Shown here: positions 16,056-24,903 of the stretch, piece after piece | Position numbering within the stretch: position 1 is the stretch's first letter | Layout: the number at the start of each line of letters is the position of its first letter | Origin: JAGOTP01 sp964567995 | Lineage (GTDB): Bacteria > Patescibacteriota > Patescibacteriia > 2-12-FULL-60-25 | NCBI GenBank assembly: GCA_964567995.1 | Contig: CAZMOB010000001.1 | Location: 248,001-312,000 of the forward strand | Direction of reading: 5' to 3' | Length of the DNA: 64,000 nucleotides | Translations under genes and position numbers: made by a program | The notes under the pieces: generated by a model | Told to the model about the DNA's origin: nothing | The model's database searches: none | Seen by the model: the letters and a program-made list of their open reading frames with translations, nothing else

Positions 16056-18995
16056 CTAGGCTTGCTCCAGATCTTTATCTTTTTGCGCTTTTAAGTAGAT
16101 TTCTAAGCGTCTACGAAGGGTGTTGTCGTCGTTTTGAATATCACCAAAAGGCTTACTCATTTGTAGCCAGAAATCAGCTTTCTTTTTCGTATCAGCGTCT
16201 ACGTTCGCTGTTTCTTTGGTGGCTTTTACAAGATCTTTTATCGTTATAACTAGCTCATCATTCTTTCGTTCAATAAAATGTATTTGAGGTACGTTTTTAA
16301 GCTTATCTTCTGTAGTTTCCGCAGCATCCCACTTTTCTTCGTATGGGTATCTTTCCCACATTGCTTTTACCCATTCGGCACGTTGATTTAATCCGCGAAT
16401 TGCAGCTTCGCGTATCATTTTTATCTCATGTTCGTTTTTAATATCTCCAGACCAGGACTGGTACAGAACATCAGTAGGGTCTTCTTCCTTTTCATAAATA
16501 ACCATACCGCTACCTAAGTACCGATTCTTCATCTCTTCTAAAACTAAACGAAATGCCTCTAGGATTAGAGATCCCGCTTCTCTATTTTGGAGCATTTTGT
16601 TCAAGCCTCTTTGAATCCTCTCAAGATTGTCTCCCTGTTGTTTCGAAATATATGCTCTAACTATTCTAATTTTTGCAATTAGAGGAGTTGTCGCGCTGGT
16701 GAGCACTTCATGAACAATGCGTGCAAGATCGTTTACTGTACTTTCAGTAGTTGCGATAATGCATGCTTCGGTGATACTTAGCTGGAACTCTACAACGGCT
16801 CTGGAAAATAATGTTGAATGGAAGCCTTCTATTCTCGAACCCATTGGCTCGTCCCATTGCATTAGTTTCTTACCAATTGCTCGTGCAAAAGTTATAAAAG
16901 CAGTATTCGAATGAACCGTATCCAAAACCTTCTCTCTAAAAGAGAAAGAATAACCAATAAGTTCGGTTGTGTTATCTATAGATTCTGGATAGCGTGGGTC
17001 AGATTCATGGCGCGAGTGGTGGTATATAAGGCTCGAGTCAGGATTATTACTTTCACTTACAGACAATAAGTCTTTTAAGTTATCTGGATACGAAGTCGTA
17101 AAGAACTCCTCATTTAGCGAATAAGAACGTGTCTCATGTTCTTTAAAACGTTTCCGGTAGCAGTATGCTACTAAGCTGATCAGCTTAACAACTATTTCCG
17201 GAGGGTATCCTTGCTGATGCGTGATACGTTGAAAATCCGCGTACAAAGGATCAACTCCTTTTGAACTTGTCTGTTTGTAAATTTCTTTGTCTAGCATGCG
17301 ATCGAAGTTTCCGTGGTGTGCCACTGCAAGTTGATATCTGCTAGAAGCAGTATCGTCGGAACTGGTCGTAAAAGTATGAATCGTTTCTCTAAAGTACTCG
17401 ATTATTGCTGGATATTTTACATGTAGATAGGCAATCGCAAGTATATCAGAGAAGCGAATGGATCTTATGCGTGTCTGTTGTGATTTCGCATATACGAACC
17501 TACTTAGAATGAAACGCAATTGATTGATTGTCCTATGTATAACACGCGGACTTTCTTTTATGAGATATTCTGAAAACAAATGACTGTATGCTTCAACGTG
17601 ACTAGCCAAAAGCCCTTCTTCGGGATTTTTCCCGTGTGTGTAATTTGCAGGGTTGGGAATAAAGTTCGAAGTACCGGTTTCGAGGGCTTGCTGAGTGTCA
17701 TTTTCTGAAAAATGAAATTCTTGAAAGACATTTCCAACTTGCTCAGCGATATACTCAGCTTTTTTATCGACTGGTACGGGCGGGAGATGGAACACGATGT
17801 CGATATTTTTTGGATCCTTAAAAAGGTAGCTATTGATTAGCTCCGCTTCTTCATTGTTATTGCTATTTCGAATGCGCTCCTGAAGCTCACTGGGTGCGAT
17901 ACTTAAGATGAACGTAACGTAAATAGGTATGCCTTTTACGGCCAAATGTTTGATACGCTCTATTATTTCGATGACGCGATATATTTCTGAGAATTTTGCT
18001 CTTTCAATTTCGTCTATAGTGATAATCCACTGATTTTCTTCAAACTCTGAAATGTTACCAAAGTACTCAGCTACGTTGGACTGCGCGTAGATCGTGGTGT
18101 CTGTACTGCCTTGTGGTTTTGCTTTCAATACCGTTGGAAATACTGATAGCTTCGATAGTTGCGAAAGAAGCTTTGACAAAATCCCGCCAAATTTTACTTC
18201 TTGAAGAGCACCATACAAAAAAGATCTGCTAGCTTCCTTCGCTGGAAGGATCTTCGGATAGCGAGCTTGAATGGTATCCATCCATCTATTTGCAAAAAGT
18301 CGAGAAAAGTCACCCGCCTCATTTGTTTCAGTGAGAGATATGTGTGTATAGAGGGTCTTGTTAGCGTCCATTTCCTCTATAAGCATACGTACAAATGAAG
18401 ACTTCCCAGAACCCAAGTCCCCATACACCGCTGAAACTGTTACGGGCGAATGTTTACTAGATGCAAGTTCAAGTATTTTCTCACGTACTTTTTCAGATGA
18501 GGATGAAAAGCCAAGTGCGTCATCCTTTTTTCCTACTGCTCCGGGAGAAAAGAAAGCGTCTTTGAAAGAGTAGGCCTTCTTTCCCCAGTATTTGTATGCT
18601 GTTGAATGGAGTATCAATCCAAATACCGGATAGAGTAACGGCCAGGGACTAAATCCAAATCCCATTTGAAATAAGAAAATCTCTTTCCAGACAGGTACTA
18701 ATAGAAAACTGTAAAATACGTAAATGATCCAGGATGGATGTTGTCTTGATATCTGCGTTCGGACTGGATCTTTTAATAGCGAGCTTCCCTTAGTTAAAGC
18801 AATCCATAAAATTGTAAGTAAAAACAAAACGAACCAAATGCCGCTGACACGATTGAAAAGAAAGCGCCAGAAGAAGTGATTAAATAACCAATTGGTAAAA
18901 ATGGCTAAACCTAAGCTAAGAATTGCTAAGGTCAACCAAAATTTTCCTGATGTGCGAACTCGTCCAATTTTAAATCCAAGCATCTCATTTTCCAT
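16056..18995 (-). CDS. KAP-family P-loop NTPase with N-terminal membrane helices
   Basis: 979 residues. Four hydrophobic segments in the first 130 residues suggest membrane anchoring. A P-loop NTPase follows: Walker A GDLGSGKSS (192-200) and Walker B WIITIDEIE (323-331), with the KAP-type acidic DEIER. The remaining 600 residues are helical, with no further domain recognised. KAP NTPases are often found on mobile elements and in prokaryotic conflict systems, so a defence or element-maintenance role is plausible but inferred. It is a single gene on the minus strand upstream of the recombinase, with low GC relative to core genes. Confidence 0.85.
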   Translation of the reverse strand: MENEMLGFKIGRVRTSGKFWLTLAILSLGLAIFTNWLFNHFFWRFLFNRVSGIWFVLFLLTILWIALTKGSSLLKDPVRTQISRQHPSWIIYVFYSFLLVPVWKEIFLFQMGFGFSPWPLLYPVFGLILHSTAYKYWGKKAYSFKDAFFSPGAVGKKDDALGFSSSSEKVREKILELASSKHSPVTVSAVYGDLGSGKSSFVRMLIEEMDANKTLYTHISLTETNEAGDFSRLFANRWMDTIQARYPKILPAKEASRSFLYGALQEVKFGGILSKLLSQLSKLSVFPTVLKAKPQGSTDTTIYAQSNVAEYFGNISEFEENQWIITIDEIERAKFSEIYRVIEIIERIKHLAVKGIPIYVTFILSIAPSELQERIRNSNNNEEAELINSYLFKDPKNIDIVFHLPPVPVDKKAEYIAEQVGNVFQEFHFSENDTQQALETGTSNFIPNPANYTHGKNPEEGLLASHVEAYSHLFSEYLIKESPRVIHRTINQLRFILSRFVYAKSQQTRIRSIRFSDILAIAYLHVKYPAIIEYFRETIHTFTTSSDDTASSRYQLAVAHHGNFDRMLDKEIYKQTSSKGVDPLYADFQRITHQQGYPPEIVVKLISLVAYCYRKRFKEHETRSYSLNEEFFTTSYPDNLKDLLSVSESNNPDSSLIYHHSRHESDPRYPESIDNTTELIGYSFSFREKVLDTVHSNTAFITFARAIGKKLMQWDEPMGSRIEGFHSTLFSRAVVEFQLSITEACIIATTESTVNDLARIVHEVLTSATTPLIAKIRIVRAYISKQQGDNLERIQRGLNKMLQNREAGSLILEAFRLVLEEMKNRYLGSGMVIYEKEEDPTDVLYQSWSGDIKNEHEIKMIREAAIRGLNQRAEWVKAMWERYPYEEKWDAAETTEDKLKNVPQIHFIERKNDELVITIKDLVKATKETANVDADTKKKADFWLQMSKPFGDIQNDDNTLRRRLEIYLKAQKDKDLEQA

Positions 18996-19082
18996 AGCTT
19001 TGAACAGGCTATAACGATCGTGTTATATACGCAACAAGCCTTCATTAAGCCCAAAGCTTCACTTTTAGGGGCTTCTAAGTTA

Positions 19083-19245
19083 CCCTACTGACGTCTAGGT
19101 TCGAGTGTTAGAAACCCCAGTAGCAGGGCTAGCTTTGCTATATCAGGAGTCATTGACGCGCCGTAATGGGCACTCCTGATAAAACAAGCGCCAGAGACTC
19201 CGGTTTCTGACACTTGGGCCTAGACACCTCAGGGGTGTCCTTTTG
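19083..19245 (+). ncRNA. Candidate structured leader or small RNA
   Basis: The 294-bp gap before 19290 is unusually rich in pairing. CCCTACTG (19083-19090) pairs with CAGTAG..GGG (19118-19128). TATCAGGAGT (19141-19150) pairs exactly with ACTCCTGATA (19172-19181). GACACC/GGTGTC (19223-19239) followed by CTTTTG looks like a terminator, 45 bp before the next start codon. This could be a transcribed leader with an attenuator, or an independent small RNA. No known riboswitch class is recognised. Confidence 0.4.
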
Positions 19246-19289
19246 TATTTAGGCTTTCCTGAGTTTTACTCATTTGTCAGTAACTCTCT

Positions 19290-19880
19290 ATGGTCGTGGA
19301 TTCAAAGACGGTTGGTTCGTATCTAAAGAATAATAAAGTATTGGTGGTCGGCGTCTTGATCGCGCTTGCCCTCTCTTTCTATGGCGGCATGCGGTATCAG
19401 TCGTATCGTATTCAAAAAGCTATGACGAGCGCGTTCAGTGAGCTTGGCAAAGCGCTCGGCGAAGGCTTGTCAGGAAACAACGTAACGGCAGACGTTAAAT
19501 CGACGGATAGTAAGCCGAAGGAGAATCTATTGAATTCGAAGGTCATTGTTCGTCTCGAAGACAAGAAATTCCGTGACAACGACTTCCAGGATCAGATCTC
19601 CGTTAAACTCGCGTTTACAAACACGACCGATAAGGCACTGACAGGCATTCAAGGCGTGATTCGTTTTATGGACGTATTCGATAACGAGATCAAGAAGGTG
19701 AATGTCAGTTACGACAAGGGGATTGCTGCTGGTGAAACGAAGACTTGGGAAGGCTTCATCGACTACAACCAGTTCATGGACAGCGACCTGAAGCTCCGTG
19801 ACATCGAGTTCGCCAATCTAAAATATGCGTGGGAGACCGACACGATCGTCTACCAAGATGGAACCAAGGAGACGAATTAA
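19290..19880 (+). CDS. Membrane-anchored extracytoplasmic protein, FxLYD-like
   Basis: 196 residues with one N-terminal transmembrane helix (about 16-32, VLVVGVLIALALSFYGG), a polar linker and a beta-rich C-terminal domain (about 80-190). The pattern VKLAFTNTTDKALTGIQGVIRFMD..V..GIAAGETKTWEG resembles small immunoglobulin-like domains of the FxLYD/DUF type that sit outside the membrane; this assignment is by pattern only. The ATG at 19290 immediately precedes the transmembrane helix. Spacing of 21 bp to the nuclease-like gene downstream suggests co-transcription. Confidence 0.65.
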   Translation: MVVDSKTVGSYLKNNKVLVVGVLIALALSFYGGMRYQSYRIQKAMTSAFSELGKALGEGLSGNNVTADVKSTDSKPKENLLNSKVIVRLEDKKFRDNDFQDQISVKLAFTNTTDKALTGIQGVIRFMDVFDNEIKKVNVSYDKGIAAGETKTWEGFIDYNQFMDSDLKLRDIEFANLKYAWETDTIVYQDGTKETN

Positions 19881-19901
19881 CTATTCGTCTTTTTTCCTAT
19901 T

Positions 19902-20831
19902 ATGCCCCTCTTAAAAATCCAGAACGAAGTCCTATCTCCGTTGGAAGAAGCCGACATCGCGCTTGAGAAAGACCTCCAAGCTCTCACCGAGAAGAATCTC
20001 AATACTGTGTTTGGTATCGACTTCGTTTCGACGGAGTTTGCTCTCCAGGGGCTCCGCCTCGATACCGTCGCCTTCGATCCGGAGACGCGTTCGTTCGTCA
20101 TCATCGAATACAAGCGTGACCGAAGCTTCAGCGTCATCGACCAGGGTTTCGCGTATCTCGCGCTTCTCCTCAACAACAAGGCTGATTTCCTCCTCGAGTA
20201 TAACGAGAAGCGAGGAGCAAGCCTGAAACGCGAGGAGGTCGATTGGAGCCAGAGCCGCGTGCTCTTTCTCGCTCAGAGTTTTACGGCGCACCAGCTCCAG
20301 GCGATCAACTTCAAGGATTTGCCGATCGAGCTCTGGGAAGTCACGAAGTACGGGGACGAACTCATCTCGTACCACCAGATCGAAGCCAAGCAGTTCAGCG
20401 AGTCCCTGAAGACCGTGACGAAGAGCGAAGTCGTCTCGTCCGTGAGCCGAGAAGTCCGTGTCTATTCGACCGACGAGATCGTGGGGAAGGCGAAGGGGTC
20501 GGTCCGCGATCTCATGGAAGCGTTTCGAGTACGAATCCTCGAACTCGATGGGCGTTTCGAGGAGAAGGCGAACAGCCAGTATCTCGCCTTCAAAATCAAC
20601 CGACGAAACGTGCTTGCCCTGACCCCGATGAAGGACGTGCTTCTCTTGAGCTTCCCCCGTATTGAGCCTAAAGACTTGAACGATCCACTGAAACGGCTCG
20701 AATCACGCGGTTCGGAGGAAATGTATGGCCAGAAGCTCACGGACATGAGTCTCAAGGACGAGCATGATATCCCGTATGCCCTTGAACTCGTGCAACAAGT
20801 GATCGCCCGTCAGGATTCTTCCGTTTCTTGA
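19902..20831 (+). CDS. PD-(D/E)XK nuclease-like protein (DUF91/DUF5655 type)
   Basis: 309 residues. The N-terminal domain carries a D-x(n)-E-x-K core, LDTVAFDPETRSFVIIEYKRD (about 50-70). This is the active-site pattern of restriction-endonuclease-fold proteins such as the NucS/DUF91 group. The C-terminal third (about 205-305, LMEAFRVRILELDG..YLAFKINRRNVLALTPMKDVLLL) fits the DUF5655 domain found attached to such nucleases. A DNA-cleaving function in defence or repair is inferred. It lies 21 bp after the membrane protein and its 3' end overlaps the convergent 20810-21364 gene by 22 bp. Its higher GC differs from the recombinase/KAP region. Confidence 0.72.
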   Translation: MPLLKIQNEVLSPLEEADIALEKDLQALTEKNLNTVFGIDFVSTEFALQGLRLDTVAFDPETRSFVIIEYKRDRSFSVIDQGFAYLALLLNNKADFLLEYNEKRGASLKREEVDWSQSRVLFLAQSFTAHQLQAINFKDLPIELWEVTKYGDELISYHQIEAKQFSESLKTVTKSEVVSSVSREVRVYSTDEIVGKAKGSVRDLMEAFRVRILELDGRFEEKANSQYLAFKINRRNVLALTPMKDVLLLSFPRIEPKDLNDPLKRLESRGSEEMYGQKLTDMSLKDEHDIPYALELVQQVIARQDSSVS

Positions 20832-21364
20832 TCGTCATCGTCTAAATCGTCATCGAGCTCGTATTTCTCAAGGAGCTTCAACGTCTTCGCATTAAGCATC
20901 CCGTATCTCCCTTTCTTCTTTCCCGCTGGTGTATTTGCCGGAGGGGGAACGTATCCCGGAAGCCGTTTCATAGCTTCGTCCAGAAAATCGATTTCTGGTT
21001 CATCGGACGATGCCTCACGCATGCGCGAAGGAGGTTTGTATCTCTCCTTATTATGATTTAGCCAGTAGGTCGAGGATTTATGGTCGCCATGCTTGATCCC
21101 AGCGATAATGTTGTTCTCAGCGAGATCATTCACAGTCTCGATACTGATCGCGAGCGCTTCGTCGACCCTCTCCCTATACTTGTCGTCTTCGCTCATCCAT
21201 TTGTAATGGGTCGAGCGCGAGATCTTCACCTTGCTACACGCAGCTTCGACGATCGGATACTTTGAAAGCAGCTCGATCATGAGCTTCTTTGCCTGGCGAG
21301 CCCGAAGACGCTCCGGTTTGCGACCGGGAGGAGGGGAATGAGGCAAAGAAGCTTCAGGAGGCAT
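20810..21364 (-). CDS. Phage terminase-small-subunit-like HTH protein
   Basis: 184 residues. A basic N-terminus is followed by a helix-turn-helix region (about 25-70, LSKYPIVEAACSKVKISRSTHYKWMSEDDKYRERVDEAL), the arrangement seen in phBC6A51-type terminase small subunits and related DNA-binding proteins. The tail is acidic (LDDDLDDDDQETEES). No large terminase, portal or capsid gene is in the window, so this is either a remnant or a repurposed DNA-binding protein. The two genes upstream in the same direction are DNA methyltransferases, with a 1-bp gap to the nearest. Together they look like a phage-derived DNA-modification module. Confidence 0.6.
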   Translation of the reverse strand: MPPEASLPHSPPPGRKPERLRARQAKKLMIELLSKYPIVEAACSKVKISRSTHYKWMSEDDKYRERVDEALAISIETVNDLAENNIIAGIKHGDHKSSTYWLNHNKERYKPPSRMREASSDEPEIDFLDEAMKRLPGYVPPPANTPAGKKKGRYGMLNAKTLKLLEKYELDDDLDDDDQETEES

Positions 21365-21365
21365 A

Positions 21366-22142
21366 TTAGATCTTCACGGCTTTCGTTCCAGTGAGTGTTT
21401 CGTAGCGTGTGATGATGGTGCGGCAATACTCAGGATCGAGTTCGATAAGATACGCACGACGTTTCGTCTGCTCGCACGCGATAAGGGTGGATCCTGACCC
21501 GCCGAAGGGATCGTAGACCACATCACCGATCTTCGAGCTGTTCAGAAGAAGCGTCCGCAAAAGGCCGATCGGCTTCATGGTGGGATGAAGTTTGCTCTTG
21601 TGTGGTTTGGGGTGGATGAGGATGCTCTTGTCCTTGGAGCGCTGGAAGAGATGCGTCCCGTGCCAGCCGTAGGCGACAAGTTCGTGCTGAGGGAGATAAT
21701 CCATCCGACCGATGATGGAATGAGTCTTCACCCAAATGAGGAGTTGTGTGAACTTGAATCCCGCTTCGAGCAGCCCTTCGCGCAAGCTAAAGATCATCTT
21801 GTCGGAGTTGAAGATGTAATACGCGTTTTTCTTTGTCAGATGTTCCTTCACGGCCAAGAGCCAGTCCCGTGTGAAGGCGCTATATTCCGTATCGCTTTGG
21901 GCGTGGTCATTCAGGATTGTCTTCGGTTTCGAAAGATGGTCGGCAATGCCAATCTTCGAGCTGACGTAATCGATGCCGTATGGGGGATCTGTCAGGATGA
22001 GGCTCGGATGTGTTCCCGAAAGGAGCGTGTGTACCAGTGCCCGGTCTTTGGCGTCACCACACGCTAACCGATGTTCACCCAACTGGAAGATGTCTCCAGG
22101 ATTAACCGAGAAGGATGGCTTTGGTTCCAGTAAGTTTTTCAT
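21366..22142 (-). CDS. DNA methyltransferase (N4/N6, beta-class like)
   Basis: S-adenosylmethionine-dependent DNA methylase of 258 residues (PF01555 type). Motif IV DPPYGIDY is near residue 52, followed by the variable central region. Near the end are the SAM-binding motif DPFGGSGSTLIACEQ and LIELDPEYC. The order (catalytic DPPY before the FxGxG motif) is that of the beta class. Target sequence unknown. Its start overlaps the end of the upstream methyltransferase by 41 bp, indicating translational coupling. Prophage-borne pairs of such enzymes are common. Confidence 0.88.
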   Translation of the reverse strand: MKNLLEPKPSFSVNPGDIFQLGEHRLACGDAKDRALVHTLLSGTHPSLILTDPPYGIDYVSSKIGIADHLSKPKTILNDHAQSDTEYSAFTRDWLLAVKEHLTKKNAYYIFNSDKMIFSLREGLLEAGFKFTQLLIWVKTHSIIGRMDYLPQHELVAYGWHGTHLFQRSKDKSILIHPKPHKSKLHPTMKPIGLLRTLLLNSSKIGDVVYDPFGGSGSTLIACEQTKRRAYLIELDPEYCRTIITRYETLTGTKAVKI

Positions 22143-23382
22143 ATCGAGAGATGATCAGGTCGCAAAAGATCGGTTCGATCTCGACCGTGTAACAAACACG
22201 TTTCATTTGCTCGCAGGCGGCCAGAGTAGATCCGGATCCACCGCATGAGTCGAGGACGATATCTCCGACGCGCGTGCAGCGTTTGAGCGCCTTCTCATGG
22301 AGCGTCGGACTTTTTTCTGTGGGATGCGAATAGTCTTGCCCTGGCAGGCGTTTTACGAGCCAGATGTTAAAGAGTTCCTCGATGTCTTCAAGCGTGCGGT
22401 TGCCGATGCCGATTTCTTTGTTCAGGACCTCGTTCAGGTTCTTGATGTCTGGGGAGAGATACGGCTTCCCTCGGATCGCGTAGACGCAGGGTTCGTAGGC
22501 TTTGTTGAAGGCTGTGCCAGGTGTAACGTTGAAATTATTCTTAATCCATAGACACGTGCGCTTGTTGTCCAGTCCGTGCTCTTTGAAGAGGTCCTGCACA
22601 AATCCGACGTAGTTCTCGTCGCACCAGTAGAAGACGTGCGCGTCTGGCTCCGTCACGAGAAGAGCGTTCCGGAGCGTAGCCGCAAGGAAAGAGCGGTAAT
22701 CGGATTCGGAGAGACTGTCATTCGTCTTGCCGCCGTACTTGCCCTTAGTTGAGACTCCGTCGGTATAACTAAGGCCGACGTTATACGGCGCATCGGTATA
22801 AATCATGTTCGCGAGCTTTGTTCCCATGAGCTTCTTTATGGCCGCTTCCTCTGTGGAGTCGCCACAAAGCAACCTATGTTCACCGAGGGCGTAGAATTCG
22901 CCTGGTTTTGTTTTCGGTTCGATGATCTTCGCGAGTTCTTGCTCGGTATCGAATCCATCTTCGTCCGTTTCGAGCGCATCGTTCCAAATGTTCCCCAAGT
23001 CGTCGTTATCGAACCCGACTTCAAGGAGTAGGGAGGTGTCGAATTCTTTGAGGAGATCATAATTCCAGTCGCCTGTATTACGATTCAAACGCAGGTTCAG
23101 CTCGCGCTCTTTGTCTTCAGTGAGCGAAATATAGACGACCGGGACTTCAGTGAGGCCAAGTTCCTTTGCGACTGTCCACCGAAAGTGTCCGCCGATAATA
23201 TTGCCTTTGCGATCCGGGTGGATGTTTACAATGAGTGGATCAACGAAGCCGAAGCGCTCGATGCTTTCGCGTAGGTGATTCTTCGCGGTATTGTCCCAGG
23301 TACGGGGATTCCACGAACAGGGCTTCAGGCTATTAATGGGAGCCTGGATAACCTTCAGGGAGGTGAGGGGGATGTTTGTCAT
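22102..23382 (-). CDS. ParB/Srx-domain DNA methyltransferase
   Basis: 426 residues. The N-terminal ParB-like domain (about 10-110; VIQAPINSLKPCSWNPRTWDNTAKNHLRESIERFG, IIGGHFRWTVAKELG) is followed by a DNA methylase domain with LLCGDST and a motif IV variant DAPYNVGL in place of the usual DPPY. The SAM-binding CGGSGSTLAACEQ and TVEIEPIFCD close the domain. I take ATG 23382 (MTNIPLTSLKV) because ParB similarity starts right after it. The DAPY variant is compatible with activity in other enzymes but worth noting. The ParB domain probably contributes DNA recognition. Confidence 0.85.
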   Translation of the reverse strand: MTNIPLTSLKVIQAPINSLKPCSWNPRTWDNTAKNHLRESIERFGFVDPLIVNIHPDRKGNIIGGHFRWTVAKELGLTEVPVVYISLTEDKERELNLRLNRNTGDWNYDLLKEFDTSLLLEVGFDNDDLGNIWNDALETDEDGFDTEQELAKIIEPKTKPGEFYALGEHRLLCGDSTEEAAIKKLMGTKLANMIYTDAPYNVGLSYTDGVSTKGKYGGKTNDSLSESDYRSFLAATLRNALLVTEPDAHVFYWCDENYVGFVQDLFKEHGLDNKRTCLWIKNNFNVTPGTAFNKAYEPCVYAIRGKPYLSPDIKNLNEVLNKEIGIGNRTLEDIEELFNIWLVKRLPGQDYSHPTEKSPTLHEKALKRCTRVGDIVLDSCGGSGSTLAACEQMKRVCYTVEIEPIFCDLIISRYEKLTGTKAILLG

Positions 23383-23505
23383 AGCACATTCTTTGTACCA
23401 AGTCTTCGGTACAACGCGGGTACAACGATTTGCCAAACCATAATCAAAAACCGGCCTGTTTTTGCCGGTTTTCGGTAGATATTCACAGGAGCTCCGTTGT
23501 ACCTG

Positions 23506-24093
23506 TTATTTTTTCACCAATGAATACAGGGGATTTAGACGGTAGCCAGCGATTCCTTCGCCGAGAATAACTTTCTCTTTCAAGGAAAGATCATTCATCG
23601 CTTTTTGGTTAATTTTATCAATGGTTGAGCGTACCGATTCCTGTGTGCTATCTAAGTCTTGAGCAAGATTCGCTGTCTTTTGGAAGTCTAGACGGATAAC
23701 ATATAGAATTTTTTGACGAAGTGGGGCCCTAGCTAAGGAACAACGTACTTCGGGTCGATCTTTCCTGAAGAGCGTGTGGGTTTTTCGTTCAAGAATGAGT
23801 ATAATCGGTTCTTTCCTCGATCTCTTCAGCTTTTTTGTTGTAAGAAACTCCTCAAGATCTCGTGGGGTTAAAGGCCTTGAAGGGGCAATCATGTAGTGCG
23901 TTTGTGGTTTGTTTGCATCTTGAACCTGCTTCACGAAATTGGCGAATTTGACTCCAGTTTGGGCAAAGAGTTTAAACCTTTCCATTTTTTCCTTTTCAAA
24001 ATGGTCGGCCATTTCTTGGCTATGCTTCAAATCAATGCCAAAATTATCTAAATTTTCTCTAAAGCTAGTGCTTTTTGCTGTTTTCTTTCGCAT
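23506..24093 (-). CDS. Unknown protein
   Basis: 195 residues, no recognised domain. The N-terminal 65 residues are helical and charged. The middle has a hydrophobic strand-rich part (PIILILERKTHTLFRKD; KILYVIRLDF). The C-terminal stretch (FQKTANLAQDLDSTQESVRSTIDKINQKAMNDLSLKEKVILGEG) could form a winged-helix-like DNA-binding unit. Lysine-rich composition matches the AT-rich half of the element. It is divergent from the HEPN gene at 24110, with only 16 bp between the start codons, so the two must share a very compact promoter region. Confidence 0.55.
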   Translation of the reverse strand: MRKKTAKSTSFRENLDNFGIDLKHSQEMADHFEKEKMERFKLFAQTGVKFANFVKQVQDANKPQTHYMIAPSRPLTPRDLEEFLTTKKLKRSRKEPIILILERKTHTLFRKDRPEVRCSLARAPLRQKILYVIRLDFQKTANLAQDLDSTQESVRSTIDKINQKAMNDLSLKEKVILGEGIAGYRLNPLYSLVKK

Positions 24094-24109
24094 GAGTTTA
24101 GTTTAGAGT

Positions 24110-24898
24110 ATGAGCGATTATATGCAAGCCATTGATCGAAGCAACCTTATAGGTGATTACCAGAATTCTCTGGTTGAAATAGCCGAGAAGGAAGGTATCG
24201 TGGCGCTTTCGCAGTTCAAAGAGTGTTTGTTTGATGGAAAGCATGCTCTTGAACTTTTACGATTGGCAGAACCTGTTCGTCAGGATTTGAAAATAAAAGG
24301 TTCTAATGATTTTGACTGGATTATGGATGATATTATAAGCGATATATCATCTGATATAGTATTCTCATTAAAAAATGCCTATCTTTACCGCCCAGGAATA
24401 AATGACTTCACACATATGCGCTCTATAGAGGGCCAGGAATTTCCGATATACGAACAAACACTTGAAGATAAAAGATATTTGTATTTTTGTGGGGTTGCGT
24501 TGGAGAAAATTTACGCATATTGGGATAGAATCGGAGATATTTTGAATCTAACTTTTGAACTTGGTTTCCCTGTCGATCGAGTATACTTTAATTGTGTAAT
24601 GAAGAAGCTGGAAGAAAGCGGTATGGTATCTGAAAATCTTATTTGGTTATGTAGTTTTAAAGATGGAGATTACAAGGATTTTAGTGCTAAGCGACACGAT
24701 ATAGTTCATCATAGGGGTTTACAAAGTTATTTCCGCAAACAGCATTTACTAGGCGTATCACAAAAAGAAGGTGCTCAATACTGGGTTGATCTACAAAACG
24801 AGAAATGGAATTTCGTCGATCTTTTAAAAGAACAGCAAAAATTAACTATAGAGGGGTTTGAACAAACTATTCTTCTTATTGCTAGCAAATCGTCATAA
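24110..24898 (+). CDS. HEPN-domain protein (Cthe_2314-like)
   Basis: 262 residues, mostly helical. The C-terminal half contains KRHDIVHHR, which has the R-x4-H motif of HEPN-fold RNases, and an arrangement of helices like Cthe_2314-type HEPN proteins. HEPN proteins commonly act as RNA-cleaving toxins in abortive infection or toxin-antitoxin systems; that role here is inferred. The next gene starts 5 bp after its stop, so the two are probably one operon. No obvious minimal nucleotidyltransferase antitoxin is adjacent. Confidence 0.62.
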   Translation: MSDYMQAIDRSNLIGDYQNSLVEIAEKEGIVALSQFKECLFDGKHALELLRLAEPVRQDLKIKGSNDFDWIMDDIISDISSDIVFSLKNAYLYRPGINDFTHMRSIEGQEFPIYEQTLEDKRYLYFCGVALEKIYAYWDRIGDILNLTFELGFPVDRVYFNCVMKKLEESGMVSENLIWLCSFKDGDYKDFSAKRHDIVHHRGLQSYFRKQHLLGVSQKEGAQYWVDLQNEKWNFVDLLKEQQKLTIEGFEQTILLIASKSS

Positions 24899-24903
24899 CT
24901 TAC

